DNA of 64,000 bases from Algoriphagus hitonicola (GTDB lineage Bacteria > Bacteroidota > Bacteroidia > Cytophagales > Cyclobacteriaceae). This document shows, piece after piece, positions 9,277 to 18,318 of this stretch (its first letter is position 1; every line of letters starts with the position of its first letter). The notes under the pieces are model-generated. The model did not search any database. It was not told the origin of the DNA and saw only the letters and a list, made by a program, of their open reading frames with translations. Location: the NCBI RefSeq assembly GCF_900113375.1, contig NZ_FOPC01000002.1, forward strand, positions 124,001 to 188,000. The letters run 5' to 3'. Both the position numbers and the translations under genes were made by a program.

Positions 9277-9795
9277 ATGACTTATATACTCAAAAAATCA
9301 GAATGGAAATTTCAGCAGGAATCAGGAAAAATTCCCGGTTATAATTTGTTTACTGAAAGTTTTAAAACCCGATTAGGACTAAAACCCGAAAACCTGCACG
9401 TGGATTTGCGAAGATTGGAACCGGGTCAATTCTCAGCGCCATATCATTTCCATCGAAATGCGGAGGAGTTTTTTATGATTCTTTCAGGTTCGATGACTTT
9501 AAGATCGGAACAGGGATTCCAAAAACTTCAGGTCGGAGATCTTGCCTTCTTTGAAAAAGGAAAAAATGGTGCTCACCAATTCTATAATAGCAATGATGAA
9601 CCCTGCATATACTTGGATATCCGGACATTTATGGGTTTTGATATTTGCGAGTTTCCGGATTCTGGAAAGGTTCTTTTGGCTCCTTCCATGGAAATCTTCC
9701 AAAAAGATCAGGTTTATCCGTATTTCGAAGGAGAATTCAACCCGCGGGAATTTTGGAAAGAGGAAATCAACCCAGAAAGGAGCCAAAATACCTGA
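9277..9795 (+). CDS. Cupin-domain protein
   Basis: A 172-residue single-domain cupin. Motif 1 is visible as PYHFHRNAEEFFMILSGSMT (His, His, Glu metal ligands), followed by LQVGDLAFFEKG, and motif 2 as AHQFYNSNDEP. The frame is open to a TTG at 9256 that overlaps the previous stop, but the ATG at 9277 gives the natural N-terminus (MTYILKKSEW) and is preferred. It is the third gene of the MBL-RidA-cupin unit. Cupins of this size bind a metal and act as small-molecule dioxygenases, isomerases or sensors; nothing here identifies the substrate. The 3' end is only 9 bp from the stop of the convergent hydrolase gene. Confidence 0.78.
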   Translation: MTYILKKSEWKFQQESGKIPGYNLFTESFKTRLGLKPENLHVDLRRLEPGQFSAPYHFHRNAEEFFMILSGSMTLRSEQGFQKLQVGDLAFFEKGKNGAHQFYNSNDEPCIYLDIRTFMGFDICEFPDSGKVLLAPSMEIFQKDQVYPYFEGEFNPREFWKEEINPERSQNT

Positions 9796-9804
9796 GAGGT
9801 ATTT

Positions 9805-10641
9805 TCAAAAATTCTCGGGCGGTAGGGTTCCTTGTTTCAATCTTGAAGTCCAGGCCGCAATCAAACGCTCAAACTTGATAGGCTCTTCGACCATTGGATA
9901 GTGTCCGCTTCGGTCAAAAAGATGAACCTCCACTTGCTGGAAGAAGGATAAATATGGATCCCATAACAAAGCCGGCCCTGCTACAAAATCAAATTCACCC
10001 TGTAAAAACAACACAGGACAGCTGATTTTCATTAGCCCTGATTTGACTTGAAAATCCGCGAAAAGCTTGCCCCAGATGTAATCTAAGGTGGGTAAGTGTG
10101 TCGGAACTTTTTCCCACATCCAAGAGGCATCATAGTTCGGATCAAACCAATTTTTTGCTTTTTGGCAAAGAACAAATTGAATAAACCGCTCCTTAGGATT
10201 TTCTTCAATCTTCTGACCTAGAGTGGCCATATCCGCTTCAAATACCCTTTTTCTGAATTCCTCTGCCTCATTTTCAAAAAATGTCGCCGCAGCTGTATGA
10301 GTGGAAGGGCTTAAATCCGGGCTGCAAGCGCACAATATTAGACCTAATACCCATTTTGGATGGTTTTTGGCATATTCCAAGGCCATATAGGCATGGCCAC
10401 TATGACCAAAAAGAAACAATTTATCTAGGCGATGTGCCTGGCGAAATTCTTCGATCTCCTTGCTAATGTCATCTAAGGATGAATAATAGCTCATCGTTTT
10501 TCCGGGATGCTCAGCAAATCCCCGGTGATCAAAATAAAAGAGTTCAAAGCGGGTTTTCAACCCCTTTGGTAAAACCCTTTCGTAGAAAATTTTAGATCCA
10601 ATAATGAGTAATGGAATTTTGGAACGAGCTTCTTTCTGCAT
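9805..10641 (-). CDS. Alpha/beta hydrolase
   Basis: A 278-residue cytoplasmic alpha/beta-hydrolase-fold enzyme. The nucleophile elbow is GHSGHAY, the acid is probably the Asp of QGEFDFVAGP, and the catalytic His is in DRSGHYPMVEEP. An HRGF oxyanion-type strand end precedes the elbow (FDHRGFAEHPG). The cap region around residues 125-200 is rich in Phe and Glu. Related proteins are prolyl-iminopeptidase-like or lactonase-like esterases; the substrate cannot be read from the sequence. It is convergent with the cupin gene and 53 bp downstream of the ECF sigma gene on the same strand, so it may be cotranscribed with it. Confidence 0.85.
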   Translation of the reverse strand: MQKEARSKIPLLIIGSKIFYERVLPKGLKTRFELFYFDHRGFAEHPGKTMSYYSSLDDISKEIEEFRQAHRLDKLFLFGHSGHAYMALEYAKNHPKWVLGLILCACSPDLSPSTHTAAATFFENEAEEFRKRVFEADMATLGQKIEENPKERFIQFVLCQKAKNWFDPNYDASWMWEKVPTHLPTLDYIWGKLFADFQVKSGLMKISCPVLFLQGEFDFVAGPALLWDPYLSFFQQVEVHLFDRSGHYPMVEEPIKFERLIAAWTSRLKQGTLPPENF

Positions 10642-10694
10642 AGTTAATAAGACTTTAAATTATCAAAGGTGACCATCAATGAATTTTATGGAGC

Positions 10695-11276
10695 TTAATT
10701 GCTCCTTGGTTCCATTTGTAAGAGTCGCTGCAGGTGGACGCGCGCCCGACACAGCTGAGATTTTGAGGTGTTTTGAGATATGGAGAGTTCCTTTCCAATT
10801 TCCTCATGACTAAGGCCATCAAAAACAAAAAGTTCAAAAACCTTTCGATACCCGGCTGGCAGCAGTTCCATGGTCTTGATCAGATCCTCCCAATGGAGCG
10901 CTGTATCGGGGTTTTCCTGATTTGCCGCTAATTGGATTTTTTCCAAGCCAGTATCTTTCTGCCACTGGGATTCTTTCTCCAACTGCATCAGACACTCATT
11001 GACCACTATGCGCCGGATCCAGCCCTCAAAGCTTCCGGTCTGTTTGAATTGCTCGATTCGGTCGAAAATTTTACGAAATGCAACCAAAAGCACATCCTCT
11101 GCAGCGGCAGAGTCTTTGATATACCTTAGACAAAGGCTCAGCATTTTAGCATAAAGCCGATTAAAGAGTTCGCGCTGCGTCCGGGGATTTTGTACAAGAC
11201 AGCCCAAGTACAGCTGCTCGATCGGAAGTCCGCTAGTAGAGGGTTCCGATGGTAGTTTGACCAATGTAGATTTCAT
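10695..11276 (-). CDS. ECF-type RNA polymerase sigma factor
   Basis: A 193-residue sigma-70 family protein with only regions 2 and 4. Region 2 lies around residues 40-85 (CLRYIKDSAAAEDVLLVAFR, then KIF...GSFEGWIRRI). Region 4 lies around residues 130-185, with an LPAGYRKVFELFVFDGLSHE start and the helix-turn-helix EEIGKELSISQNTSKSQL. It redirects RNA polymerase to a specific regulon. No anti-sigma gene is adjacent, which is common for this Bacteroidota sigma-70 subfamily. A 44-codon gene for a predicted exported peptide lies just upstream on the same strand. It is next to a two-component system. Confidence 0.9.
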   Translation of the reverse strand: MKSTLVKLPSEPSTSGLPIEQLYLGCLVQNPRTQRELFNRLYAKMLSLCLRYIKDSAAAEDVLLVAFRKIFDRIEQFKQTGSFEGWIRRIVVNECLMQLEKESQWQKDTGLEKIQLAANQENPDTALHWEDLIKTMELLPAGYRKVFELFVFDGLSHEEIGKELSISQNTSKSQLCRARVHLQRLLQMEPRSN

Positions 11277-11381
11277 AATAGATAATGGGATAGTTTTTAA
11301 AAGTTGGTTTCATTCTCAAAAAGGGACATTGGTTGATGGTATTATCACGAGATTTGATCAGGTGGAAATGTGAGTTTGGCA

Positions 11382-11516
11382 TCACATGAATGGGTGGTTT
11401 TTTTGGGTCAAGCTTCCCGATTCAGCATGAGCTGAAATCGAAGGCTCAACTTTTCCTTCGCCCAAGCATACGGTCGTTGCCCAGAGTAAGAAGATAATTT
11501 TCCAAAAAGGCTTCAT
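11382..11516 (-). CDS. Small predicted exported peptide (44 aa)
   Basis: An ATG at 11516 opens a 44-codon frame ending TGA at 11382. The N-terminus MKPFWKIIFLLWATTVCLG is a classical signal peptide (basic start, hydrophobic core, small residue near the end). It is followed by about 25 polar residues including EPSISAHAESGSLTQKNHPF. It is on the same strand as the ECF sigma gene and ends 106 bp before it, in an otherwise empty 430-bp gap. There is no recognisable family. It could be a small secreted or membrane-retained peptide, or a chance frame; the well-formed signal sequence is the argument for it. Confidence 0.4.
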   Translation of the reverse strand: MKPFWKIIFLLWATTVCLGEGKVEPSISAHAESGSLTQKNHPFM

Positions 11517-11643
11517 CACTTTGATTACCAATTAGTACGGGACAAAACTGCCACAAAAACTAGTGTCCGTAAATCACATAAATGGGTGGAAAACAAAGAA
11601 GTAGAGGTGAAAAAAATCAAAAAGATGTGAGTCTAATCAGAGT

Positions 11644-11686
11644 AAAAAAAAAGACCTTCCGGTTTTTCGAAATCCTGGAAGGTCTT
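11644..11686 (-). terminator. Rho-independent terminator of the response-regulator operon
   Basis: On the minus strand a 10-bp perfect stem pairs 11686-11677 with 11660-11651 (AAGACCTTCC arms). It is followed by seven or more T at 11650-11644. It lies 20 bp past the stop of the LuxR-type regulator. Confidence 0.85.
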
Positions 11687-11705
11687 ATCCGCAATCGAAT
11701 TTTGA

Positions 11706-12338
11706 TCATACAAGTTTATCCCGAAAAGCTTTAGCTACTGCCTCGCTTTTAGAATTGACATGGAGCTTTTCGTAGATCTTTTTGATGTGGGATCGGACAG
11801 TGTCTATGGCAATAAACATCTCCGAGGCAATCATTTTATAAGAATACCCGTTGACCAACCACTGCAAAACTTCTTTTTCCCGGTCAGTAAGATTATAATC
11901 GTTTTCTACTGCAGGCTGGATTTGAGAAAACATTTTCAGTACTTGGGCAGCGACAGAGGAAGTCATAGGCGCTCCGCCAGTTGAAGCCTCTAGAATGTAT
12001 TCGAGTAATTTGGCTGGAGGTGTTTTTTTCAGAATATAGCCATTAGCTCCACTCTTTAAGGCTTCGAAAATGTTTTGATGGTCATCAAATACAGTCAACA
12101 TCAGCACTTTGATTTGTCCATCAATTTGACGGATGATTTTCAAGCCTTCGAGCCCGTTTACTCCGGGCATATCAATATCCATAAGCACTACATCCGGTCG
12201 AAAATTCTTAATCTCTTGGGCGACATTGCTGCAGTTTTTAAAAGCAGCCAAGACACTGAACCCTTCACTACCGTCGATCAGCATAGTAAGCCCTTCTCGG
12301 AGCTGGGGATTATCTTCATAAATTAGGAGCTTGATCAT
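11706..12338 (-). CDS. NarL/FixJ-type response regulator
   Basis: A 210-residue two-component regulator. The receiver domain (residues 1-120) has the acidic pair E8/D9, the phospho-acceptor Asp54 in VVLMDIDMPGVNG, Thr82 in MLTVFDD and Lys104 or 105 in YILKKTPP. A LuxR-type helix-turn-helix follows at about residues 145-205 (LTDREKEVLQWLVNGYSYKM, later DTVRSHIKKIYEKLHV). It lies 74 bp downstream of the histidine kinase gene on the same strand, so the pair should form one signalling system. It is a DNA-binding transcription factor with unknown targets. Confidence 0.92.
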   Translation of the reverse strand: MIKLLIYEDNPQLREGLTMLIDGSEGFSVLAAFKNCSNVAQEIKNFRPDVVLMDIDMPGVNGLEGLKIIRQIDGQIKVLMLTVFDDHQNIFEALKSGANGYILKKTPPAKLLEYILEASTGGAPMTSSVAAQVLKMFSQIQPAVENDYNLTDREKEVLQWLVNGYSYKMIASEMFIAIDTVRSHIKKIYEKLHVNSKSEAVAKAFRDKLV

Positions 12339-12412
12339 AGTTTTTGAGGTTTAGCAATATAAAATTAGCATAGTCAAAAATGACTTTCAATCACATATTT
12401 AGGTTGTTTTTG

Positions 12413-15406
12413 TCATGAATGGACTTTCAGAATCAATTCAGTTCCCTTTCCCGGGTGGGTGTTGATTTCCAGATATCCTCCAAGATTTAATGCTCTTTTT
12501 TTCATGTTTTCCAGACCATTACCTTCATTCAGATCCTCCATTTCAAACCCTTTCCCATAATCCTTTATTCGCATGGTAAATAAATTACGCTCAATGCCAA
12601 AAGCAATATAAACTCTGGATGCGCCGGAGTATTTTGCAGAATTATTGACTCCTTCTTTGAAGATCAAAAATAAATCTCTTCGCGCATCCATACTGAGCTT
12701 CAACCCGAGGATCTGAGGGTGTACTTCCATCGAAAAGACGATATCCTTACTTTCAAGAACCTGATTGGCAAACTCACGCATGCGGGCGATGAGCTTTTCC
12801 ATGGAGTCGTTTTGAGGCTTAATGCTCCAGACGATATCATCCATAGACTCCATCATACGCTGGCTATTTTCGGATATTTTCGAAATGTATTCGCTGGTTT
12901 TGGCGGGATCGGTACCGAGTTTAGTTTTGGCCATGGAGCTCAGGATATTGATCGTACTTAGGGTGGAGCCCATATCATCGTGTAGATCTCTGGCCAGGCG
13001 GCTGCGAAGTTTGACGACAGCCAAAATCCGGGTTACGTTCATTCGGTAAATCAAAAATACAATTCCCAAAAAGAGCAAACCCAGTAATGCTTTAAACCAC
13101 CAGGTCTGCACTAGACTTGGCTTGATTTCAAAAGCATAAATTGATGGGTCTGAGAAAACCCCAAGCTCATTGGCAGTTTTTACTTCAAACTGGTATTCAC
13201 CCGGAGGCAAAAGCGAGTACACTGCCTGAAAATCGCCTTTTGCCTTTACCCAATCTGGATCCGCTCCTACCAATCGATAATAATACCCAAATCGATCTTG
13301 AATCGAAAAATTCAACAAATTGAAGTCGAAAGTCAGGTTGTTTTGCTGCGAAGAGAATATTCGTTGAGAATTTCCCACTGTCTCATCACCTACATAGACG
13401 CCAAAAAGACTCACACTACTGATGGTGGGTTTCGGTGGCGTTTGATTGCGCTCAAACTGTAAAGGATCAAAAATCAGCAAGGCATTATTGCTGACAAAAG
13501 CTAAATCTCCGTTGGACAATTGCATTCCAGAGTAACCATCAGTAGGTAACTGAGAAAAAAAGTGATTTTTTCCAAAGGACGAAAAGGTATTAGTAGTTGC
13601 ATCAAACCGCGTCATTCCGTTGGGTGTGTAGATCCATGCCTGCCCCGTACGGTCTGAGGCTATGTGTGAGATTACATTACTCACCAATCCATCTGAGTAA
13701 GAAAAAACCTGATTTTCTCCAGTTAGTGCATTGTATTTATTGAGCAATTCAAAGCCCATGAGAAATATACTATCATTGAGTTGATGGATTTTTTCGATTT
13801 TATTGGAGCTTAGGACACGGTCATCGAGGTGTTTGAAAAGTTTTTCTGTTGCTGAATCAACTACATAAACCCCTTCATTAATTGTAGTAATCCAGATTTT
13901 TTGGTCTTTACTCACCAGCAGCTTTGGGATGGTCCCTCCTACTTTATAAAATTGGCTAAAACCAAGCTCTTCAATTCCCTCTCCGGTGAAATGGACCACC
14001 GTTCCATTTTGAGTACCAAACCAAAGGTCGCCTGTTTTGTCTTGAGCTATTGTTCTGATAGTCGAGCCTCCGAAAGCCTCCGGACTGAGAAAGGTAGATT
14101 TCCGAGTATTCAGATCGATGATCTGCAGATTACCTTTTTGTAGCGCTACCCAAATTACCTCACGTTTTTTGTCATGAAATAAATCCCATACTTGATTGAA
14201 TTCTATTAAAGGTGGACGGTTAATTGCGGTCCATTCTGCATCCTGCTCCTGTTGGTTTTTAAAGATTTTGATTCCTCTACCCCAGCTTCCCAACCAAATG
14301 GAAGTATCTCCCTCATGAACGACCTCTTCTATGGATTGGAATTCATAATTCCCTTCTTGTGTATCCATTTCCTTGAAAAAAAAAGCAGGTGTATCGAGAT
14401 GGATAAAATACAACCCCTGATCGGTGCCAAGCCAAATTCCTTTGGCGGGATCCCATATCGCTTTGGTTATTTTGTCAAACACGATATTCTTCTGAACCAG
14501 ACGATTGAACTGTCTTCTTTCTCGGTCATAATCTCCCAAAGCCTGAACCCCATATCGCCAAAATTGACCATCTGGCAACTCCAATATTCCATAGACTTCC
14601 TGATAATTGGCATTCCCGTTTCGCAATTCTTCCTTATGGTCTTTCCAATCCTTGGTTTTGGGTTCGTAGGAAAGTAAAATCTCATCTGGATCCCAATAAT
14701 TTATCCAAAAAACACCCTCTTGATCTTGATAGACATTGATTACATGATGAAAATCCTTGCGATTCAACAAAGCCAGATTTTCAGGGTTGTATTGGGCAGT
14801 GTATACTTGATTAGTGGCAGGATCATAGACCGCGATTCCCTCCAAACAGCTAATCCAATACCTTTCTTCCCGGTCCTCAAAAATGGAATTGGGGCGCCAC
14901 CCCTCCGGAAATTTCAAAGGCATATTTTGATCTGTAATTTTTCTTTTTTCAGGATCTATCCACAGAATTTTGTCTTCTTTAAAAACGATAAAAACATTTG
15001 CCTTCTGATCCATCCACAGGGTTCCCCAACTGGATCTTTTCTGTTCGTTTTCAAAAGGGAATGGAATGAACTCCTCTTTTTCGGGAATGTAGATTCCATA
15101 CTCATCACCTATTCGAAGCCACATTTTTCCAGATCGATCCTGATGGATTTCATAGACTGGAAGGCTAGGTTGCTTGACCCCATCAATTTTCACCTCATAG
15201 GCCATAAATTTGCGTCCGTCAAACCGCTGTAGACCATTGGGAGTACCAATCCAAAGAAACCGGTTTTGGTCCTGATGAATTGTCAAAACCTGATTGGAAG
15301 AAAGTCCATCAGCCAGCCCAAACCGATTGATAAAAAAACGGTTTTCTTCTGCTTGAAGACTTGAGTAGCTCAATAAGCTAAGAAGAAAAAGAAATATTTT
15401 TTTCAT
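12413..15406 (-). CDS. Sensor histidine kinase with periplasmic Reg_prop/Y_Y_Y propeller
   Basis: A 997-residue membrane sensor. The signal peptide ends at LQAEE (about residue 20). The periplasmic part is built of two-component-regulator propeller repeats such as GLADGLSSNQVLTIHQDQNR, LWIGTPNGLQRF, IWLGTDQGLYFI and LWFGTQNGTVVHF. A Y_Y_Y domain follows near residues 690-765 (LLPPGEYQFEVKTANELG) and a single membrane helix near 770-790. The cytoplasmic HisKA_3 dimerisation domain has LARDLHDDMGSTLS with phospho-acceptor His809, and the HATPase ends DYGKGF...NGLENMKKRA...GKGTELILKV. Such kinases sense extracellular glycans or other nutrients in Bacteroidota. The cognate LuxR-type regulator follows. 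Unlike hybrid sensors, it has no fused regulator. Confidence 0.92.
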   Translation of the reverse strand: MKKIFLFLLSLLSYSSLQAEENRFFINRFGLADGLSSNQVLTIHQDQNRFLWIGTPNGLQRFDGRKFMAYEVKIDGVKQPSLPVYEIHQDRSGKMWLRIGDEYGIYIPEKEEFIPFPFENEQKRSSWGTLWMDQKANVFIVFKEDKILWIDPEKRKITDQNMPLKFPEGWRPNSIFEDREERYWISCLEGIAVYDPATNQVYTAQYNPENLALLNRKDFHHVINVYQDQEGVFWINYWDPDEILLSYEPKTKDWKDHKEELRNGNANYQEVYGILELPDGQFWRYGVQALGDYDRERRQFNRLVQKNIVFDKITKAIWDPAKGIWLGTDQGLYFIHLDTPAFFFKEMDTQEGNYEFQSIEEVVHEGDTSIWLGSWGRGIKIFKNQQEQDAEWTAINRPPLIEFNQVWDLFHDKKREVIWVALQKGNLQIIDLNTRKSTFLSPEAFGGSTIRTIAQDKTGDLWFGTQNGTVVHFTGEGIEELGFSQFYKVGGTIPKLLVSKDQKIWITTINEGVYVVDSATEKLFKHLDDRVLSSNKIEKIHQLNDSIFLMGFELLNKYNALTGENQVFSYSDGLVSNVISHIASDRTGQAWIYTPNGMTRFDATTNTFSSFGKNHFFSQLPTDGYSGMQLSNGDLAFVSNNALLIFDPLQFERNQTPPKPTISSVSLFGVYVGDETVGNSQRIFSSQQNNLTFDFNLLNFSIQDRFGYYYRLVGADPDWVKAKGDFQAVYSLLPPGEYQFEVKTANELGVFSDPSIYAFEIKPSLVQTWWFKALLGLLFLGIVFLIYRMNVTRILAVVKLRSRLARDLHDDMGSTLSTINILSSMAKTKLGTDPAKTSEYISKISENSQRMMESMDDIVWSIKPQNDSMEKLIARMREFANQVLESKDIVFSMEVHPQILGLKLSMDARRDLFLIFKEGVNNSAKYSGASRVYIAFGIERNLFTMRIKDYGKGFEMEDLNEGNGLENMKKRALNLGGYLEINTHPGKGTELILKVHS

Positions 15407-15597
15407 ATTTTCTTCCTAAAAATAAGTGATTTGGCAAAATATCCATCTTCCTCTTTTTCCAAATCACATGATTATGTGGCTCATGAAAAGCAACGTAAAA
15501 GCTGATTATAGCGTCCAAAGAAACATATGCCATTAGAATAATCTGAATTGGTTAATTCGTTTGTATCTGAATATAGACAAACCCCCTTATATGATTT

Positions 15598-16395
15598 ATG
15601 AAAAGATTACACCATAAGACAGCCTTAATCACCGGTGCAGCTCGGGGAATAGGGGAAAGCATTGCCCGGACTTTTCATCAGGAAGGGGCAAGGGTGATTC
15701 TCTCGGATATCCGCGACGAAGAGGGAAAAGGCCTTGCTAAAGAACTCGGCGAAATGGCCTGCTATACCCATCTCAATGTAAAAAATGAAGGGGAGTGGCA
15801 ATTGGTTTATGAAAAGCTGCTATTAGAGTTTGGCGGACTTGATATCCTAATAAATAATGCAGGAATCACAGGTTTTATGGAAACCAAAGGCCCTTTTGAC
15901 GCTGAAAACCCCGACATGGAATCCTTTGAAGAAGTACTGCGGGTCAACCTAAATGGCACTGTATTGGGCTGTAAATACGCCATTCCGCTGATGAGGCGAA
16001 AGGGTCATGGAAGCATCATCAATATTTCTTCGCGCAGTGGACTAGTGGGCATTCCCGGTGCGGCAGCTTATGCGGCAAGCAAAGCAGCAGTAAGAAACCA
16101 CACCAAATCCGTTGCTTTGCTCTGCGCTGAAAAAGGCTATGAAATTCGCTGCAATTCCATTCATCCTGCCGCCATCATGACACCGATGTGGGATGCCATG
16201 CTCGGAGAGGGAGAAGTCCGAGATAAAATCATAAAGGAGGTGGAAAGAGGAATTCCCTTGAGACATTTTGGAAGTCCAAGAGACGTGGCCTTTGCAGCTT
16301 TATATTTAGCTTCGGACGAATCCAAGTATGTCACAGGAATAGAACTCAATGTGGACGGGGGGATTTTGGCCGGGTTGGAGGCAAGGCCAGAATAA
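15598..16395 (+). CDS. SDR-family NAD(P)-dependent oxidoreductase
   Basis: A 265-residue classical short-chain dehydrogenase. The cofactor motif TGAARGIG is at residues 12-19, NNAG at about 86-89, the catalytic Ser at 144-145 (NISSRSG) and the YAASK active site with Tyr158/Lys162. Asp37 after the second beta strand (LSDIRDE) favours NAD over NADP. The C-terminus (LASDESKYVTGIELNVDGG) is also standard. The closest types are 3-beta/20-beta-hydroxysteroid or cyclopentanol-type dehydrogenases, but the substrate is not determined. It is divergent from the histidine kinase, with a 191-bp shared upstream region, and is followed by a terminator. Confidence 0.9.
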   Translation: MKRLHHKTALITGAARGIGESIARTFHQEGARVILSDIRDEEGKGLAKELGEMACYTHLNVKNEGEWQLVYEKLLLEFGGLDILINNAGITGFMETKGPFDAENPDMESFEEVLRVNLNGTVLGCKYAIPLMRRKGHGSIINISSRSGLVGIPGAAAYAASKAAVRNHTKSVALLCAEKGYEIRCNSIHPAAIMTPMWDAMLGEGEVRDKIIKEVERGIPLRHFGSPRDVAFAALYLASDESKYVTGIELNVDGGILAGLEARPE

Positions 16396-16403
16396 GCATT
16401 TCA

Positions 16404-16440
16404 AAAACCGGGAAAGAGAACTTTACCGGTTTTATTCCTT
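16404..16440 (+). terminator. Rho-independent terminator after the SDR gene
   Basis: The outer stem AAAACCGG (16404-16411) pairs with CCGGTTTT (16426-16433). Four inner pairs and an AGAA tetraloop complete the hairpin, and a T-rich tract follows. Confidence 0.8.
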
Positions 16441-16545
16441 CTTTTAAAATCTATTTTTTAAAATTATTGAGTATTCAAAAGTTTTTTTTCTAAATGGTTT
16501 TTATGATTATCCGCTTTTTTGCCAGTAAGTGAAAATGGCCTAGAT

Positions 16546-16669
16546 ACTTCAACAAGCTCAGTGACCGAGCTCTGCCACCGAGTTTAATGTTTCTTCCCCT
16601 CCTACAAAAAGAGACAAACGGACACCGAGCGATGGTTGGTGAGCTAGTCGAACTAAGTCGAGGTGGACA
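16546..16669. repeat. Candidate REP-like imperfect palindrome
   Basis: The 420-bp gap after the SDR gene holds no gene. It contains an imperfect inverted repeat: CTTCAACAAGCTCAGTGACC (16547-16566) matches the reverse complement of 16634-16653 at most positions. Extra GACACCGAGC/GCCACCGAG words lie inside. The CTTCRACaAGCTCAGTGACC motif resembles extragenic repeats scattered in many bacterial genomes. Only one copy lies in this window. Confidence 0.5.
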
Positions 16670-16817
16670 TTAAGAAAATTTTGCTACTGGTGTCATTACG
16701 GATATACATGATGGTTATTTTTTCTAATCTCCAAGCAACCCAACCTGGTTAAAATCCATCCTAAAAAAACCAAAAGGTTTAAATTCTCGCGTCCTCTGAA
16801 ACTTAAATCCAACAACG

Positions 16818-18317
16818 ATGAAAACTATTGGTGTTTACTTCTTATTCATTTTGATTTTTTTCGGATGTACAGAAGAAAATGACCTTCCGATCCTATCTTT
16901 TGAAATCAAAACGAATCTTCAAGTTTTTGGAAACTTTCTTCGCTTTGATATTTTATCAGATCCCGATATCTCCAATTCCGACCTGACCTTCTCTATTGGA
17001 AACCTTGAAGTTTTTCCTGAAAAAACTGAAAACGGGGAATGGATTCTTCCCTTAGAAGGATTTACTGCGGGCAATCATCAGCTCAAAGTATACCAAACCT
17101 CAAATCCAGAAAATTATGAGATTTGCAATTTTGAAAAGGCTGCTTTTCTACTTGAATTAGGCATAGACCCAAGTCTGATAGAGGATCAAGTGAGGCATCA
17201 TTTAGTGATATGGAATCAGGATGGTCAAACAGTACACGTGGAAGAATTGGTTCAGGCAGGAGATCACCGGGTGGATCTTGGCAGCTATGAGTTTGATTCT
17301 TTCTCTTGGGGAATATTCACCGAATTTGATGAATTTCGCCAGGGCTTGGGGCAAGTTTTCGATGGGGTTTCTGTGGGAAGTTTTTTCCCAATAAGTGTTA
17401 ATAATGAAGGGCATCCCTCATTTGGTACCACTACTCTAAAATTCCAGCAGATTCCCACCCATCAGGAGTACTGGATAGGAAGTCGAGGAAGTTTTTCCCA
17501 CGGACAGGCTTTACCCCATACTTTGCCCCTATTTTTGGATTATATTCCGACCCGTTTTTTTGTCCTTTTAAAACAAGGAGAAAAAACTTATGCCCAATTT
17601 TTTTCGGAAAAAGCCACTTTTTCTGGCGAAGAAGTAGAACTTAACTTGAGTGCAATGAATTTGATGAATTCTCAAATCATTAGCTTTTCCAAAGCCATCT
17701 CCGGATCCTACTCAGTGTATGGATTTGAATCAATTTCAGACCTCACTAGCCAAACCCCATTAGAAATAGGGCCTTTAAGTGGAGTGCTTAAGTTGGATCT
17801 GGTAAATTATGCTAGCCTTTTCCCCAAAGTCGAATTCCAGCTCAACTATGCCGAGGAAGATTTTCAAATTTTTTCCAGATTTAGAGCAGCCCAGGTGCCA
17901 ACTTCGGTGCAAACTTTTGAAGCGGATTTTTCTATCCAAAATGAATCAAAGCTCGCTGTTACAGGAACTGTCGACCTGTTGTTTACTACTTGGTCAGGAA
18001 TAGATTCCAAGGGTATAGATTGGCTCATATTCCACTTACAAGGACCTAACCAAGCTCGACTTAAAGCCCCCTTAATTTCATCCGAAACACTCCAGCTTGA
18101 AAATGTCTCTCTCAAGTCCATAACCCTGGAAGAGAGTGATTTACTGGACAACTATTCAGATTTTCTAGCTGATTTTTCTCTTGGAAAAAGTCGAGACTAT
18201 TTCCGAAATTCTGGTAGATTCCACTCCAAAACAAAGACTCTGGCCTCTGCTAGGGTTCGAACCGAAAAATCATTTACTCATTACATTTCTCACTATTCAC
18301 TATTCCAAATTCACTGA
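16818..18317 (+). CDS. Hypothetical lipoprotein
   Basis: A 499-residue protein that I do not recognise. The N-terminus is a lipoprotein signal ending IFFGC (Cys17) followed by TEEND, so it should be anchored in the cell envelope. The mature part is beta-rich without cysteine clusters or catalytic motifs. The opening (FEIKTNLQVFGNFLRFDI, then FTAGNHQLKVYQ) reads like an Ig-type fold. The last 45 or so residues (from about SLGKSRDYF) change to a basic, Ser/His-rich composition and may not be part of the folded protein. The stop is 1 bp before the ATG of the serine hydrolase gene, so the two may be cotranscribed. Confidence 0.65.
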   Translation: MKTIGVYFLFILIFFGCTEENDLPILSFEIKTNLQVFGNFLRFDILSDPDISNSDLTFSIGNLEVFPEKTENGEWILPLEGFTAGNHQLKVYQTSNPENYEICNFEKAAFLLELGIDPSLIEDQVRHHLVIWNQDGQTVHVEELVQAGDHRVDLGSYEFDSFSWGIFTEFDEFRQGLGQVFDGVSVGSFFPISVNNEGHPSFGTTTLKFQQIPTHQEYWIGSRGSFSHGQALPHTLPLFLDYIPTRFFVLLKQGEKTYAQFFSEKATFSGEEVELNLSAMNLMNSQIISFSKAISGSYSVYGFESISDLTSQTPLEIGPLSGVLKLDLVNYASLFPKVEFQLNYAEEDFQIFSRFRAAQVPTSVQTFEADFSIQNESKLAVTGTVDLLFTTWSGIDSKGIDWLIFHLQGPNQARLKAPLISSETLQLENVSLKSITLEESDLLDNYSDFLADFSLGKSRDYFRNSGRFHSKTKTLASARVRTEKSFTHYISHYSLFQIH

Positions 18318-18318
18318 T

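Noticed and set aside
18240-18280. GGGTTCGAACC-like tRNA T-arm sequence near the end of the 16818 gene
   Set aside because: No acceptor, D or anticodon arm can be folded around it on either strand, so it is a chance palindromic word.
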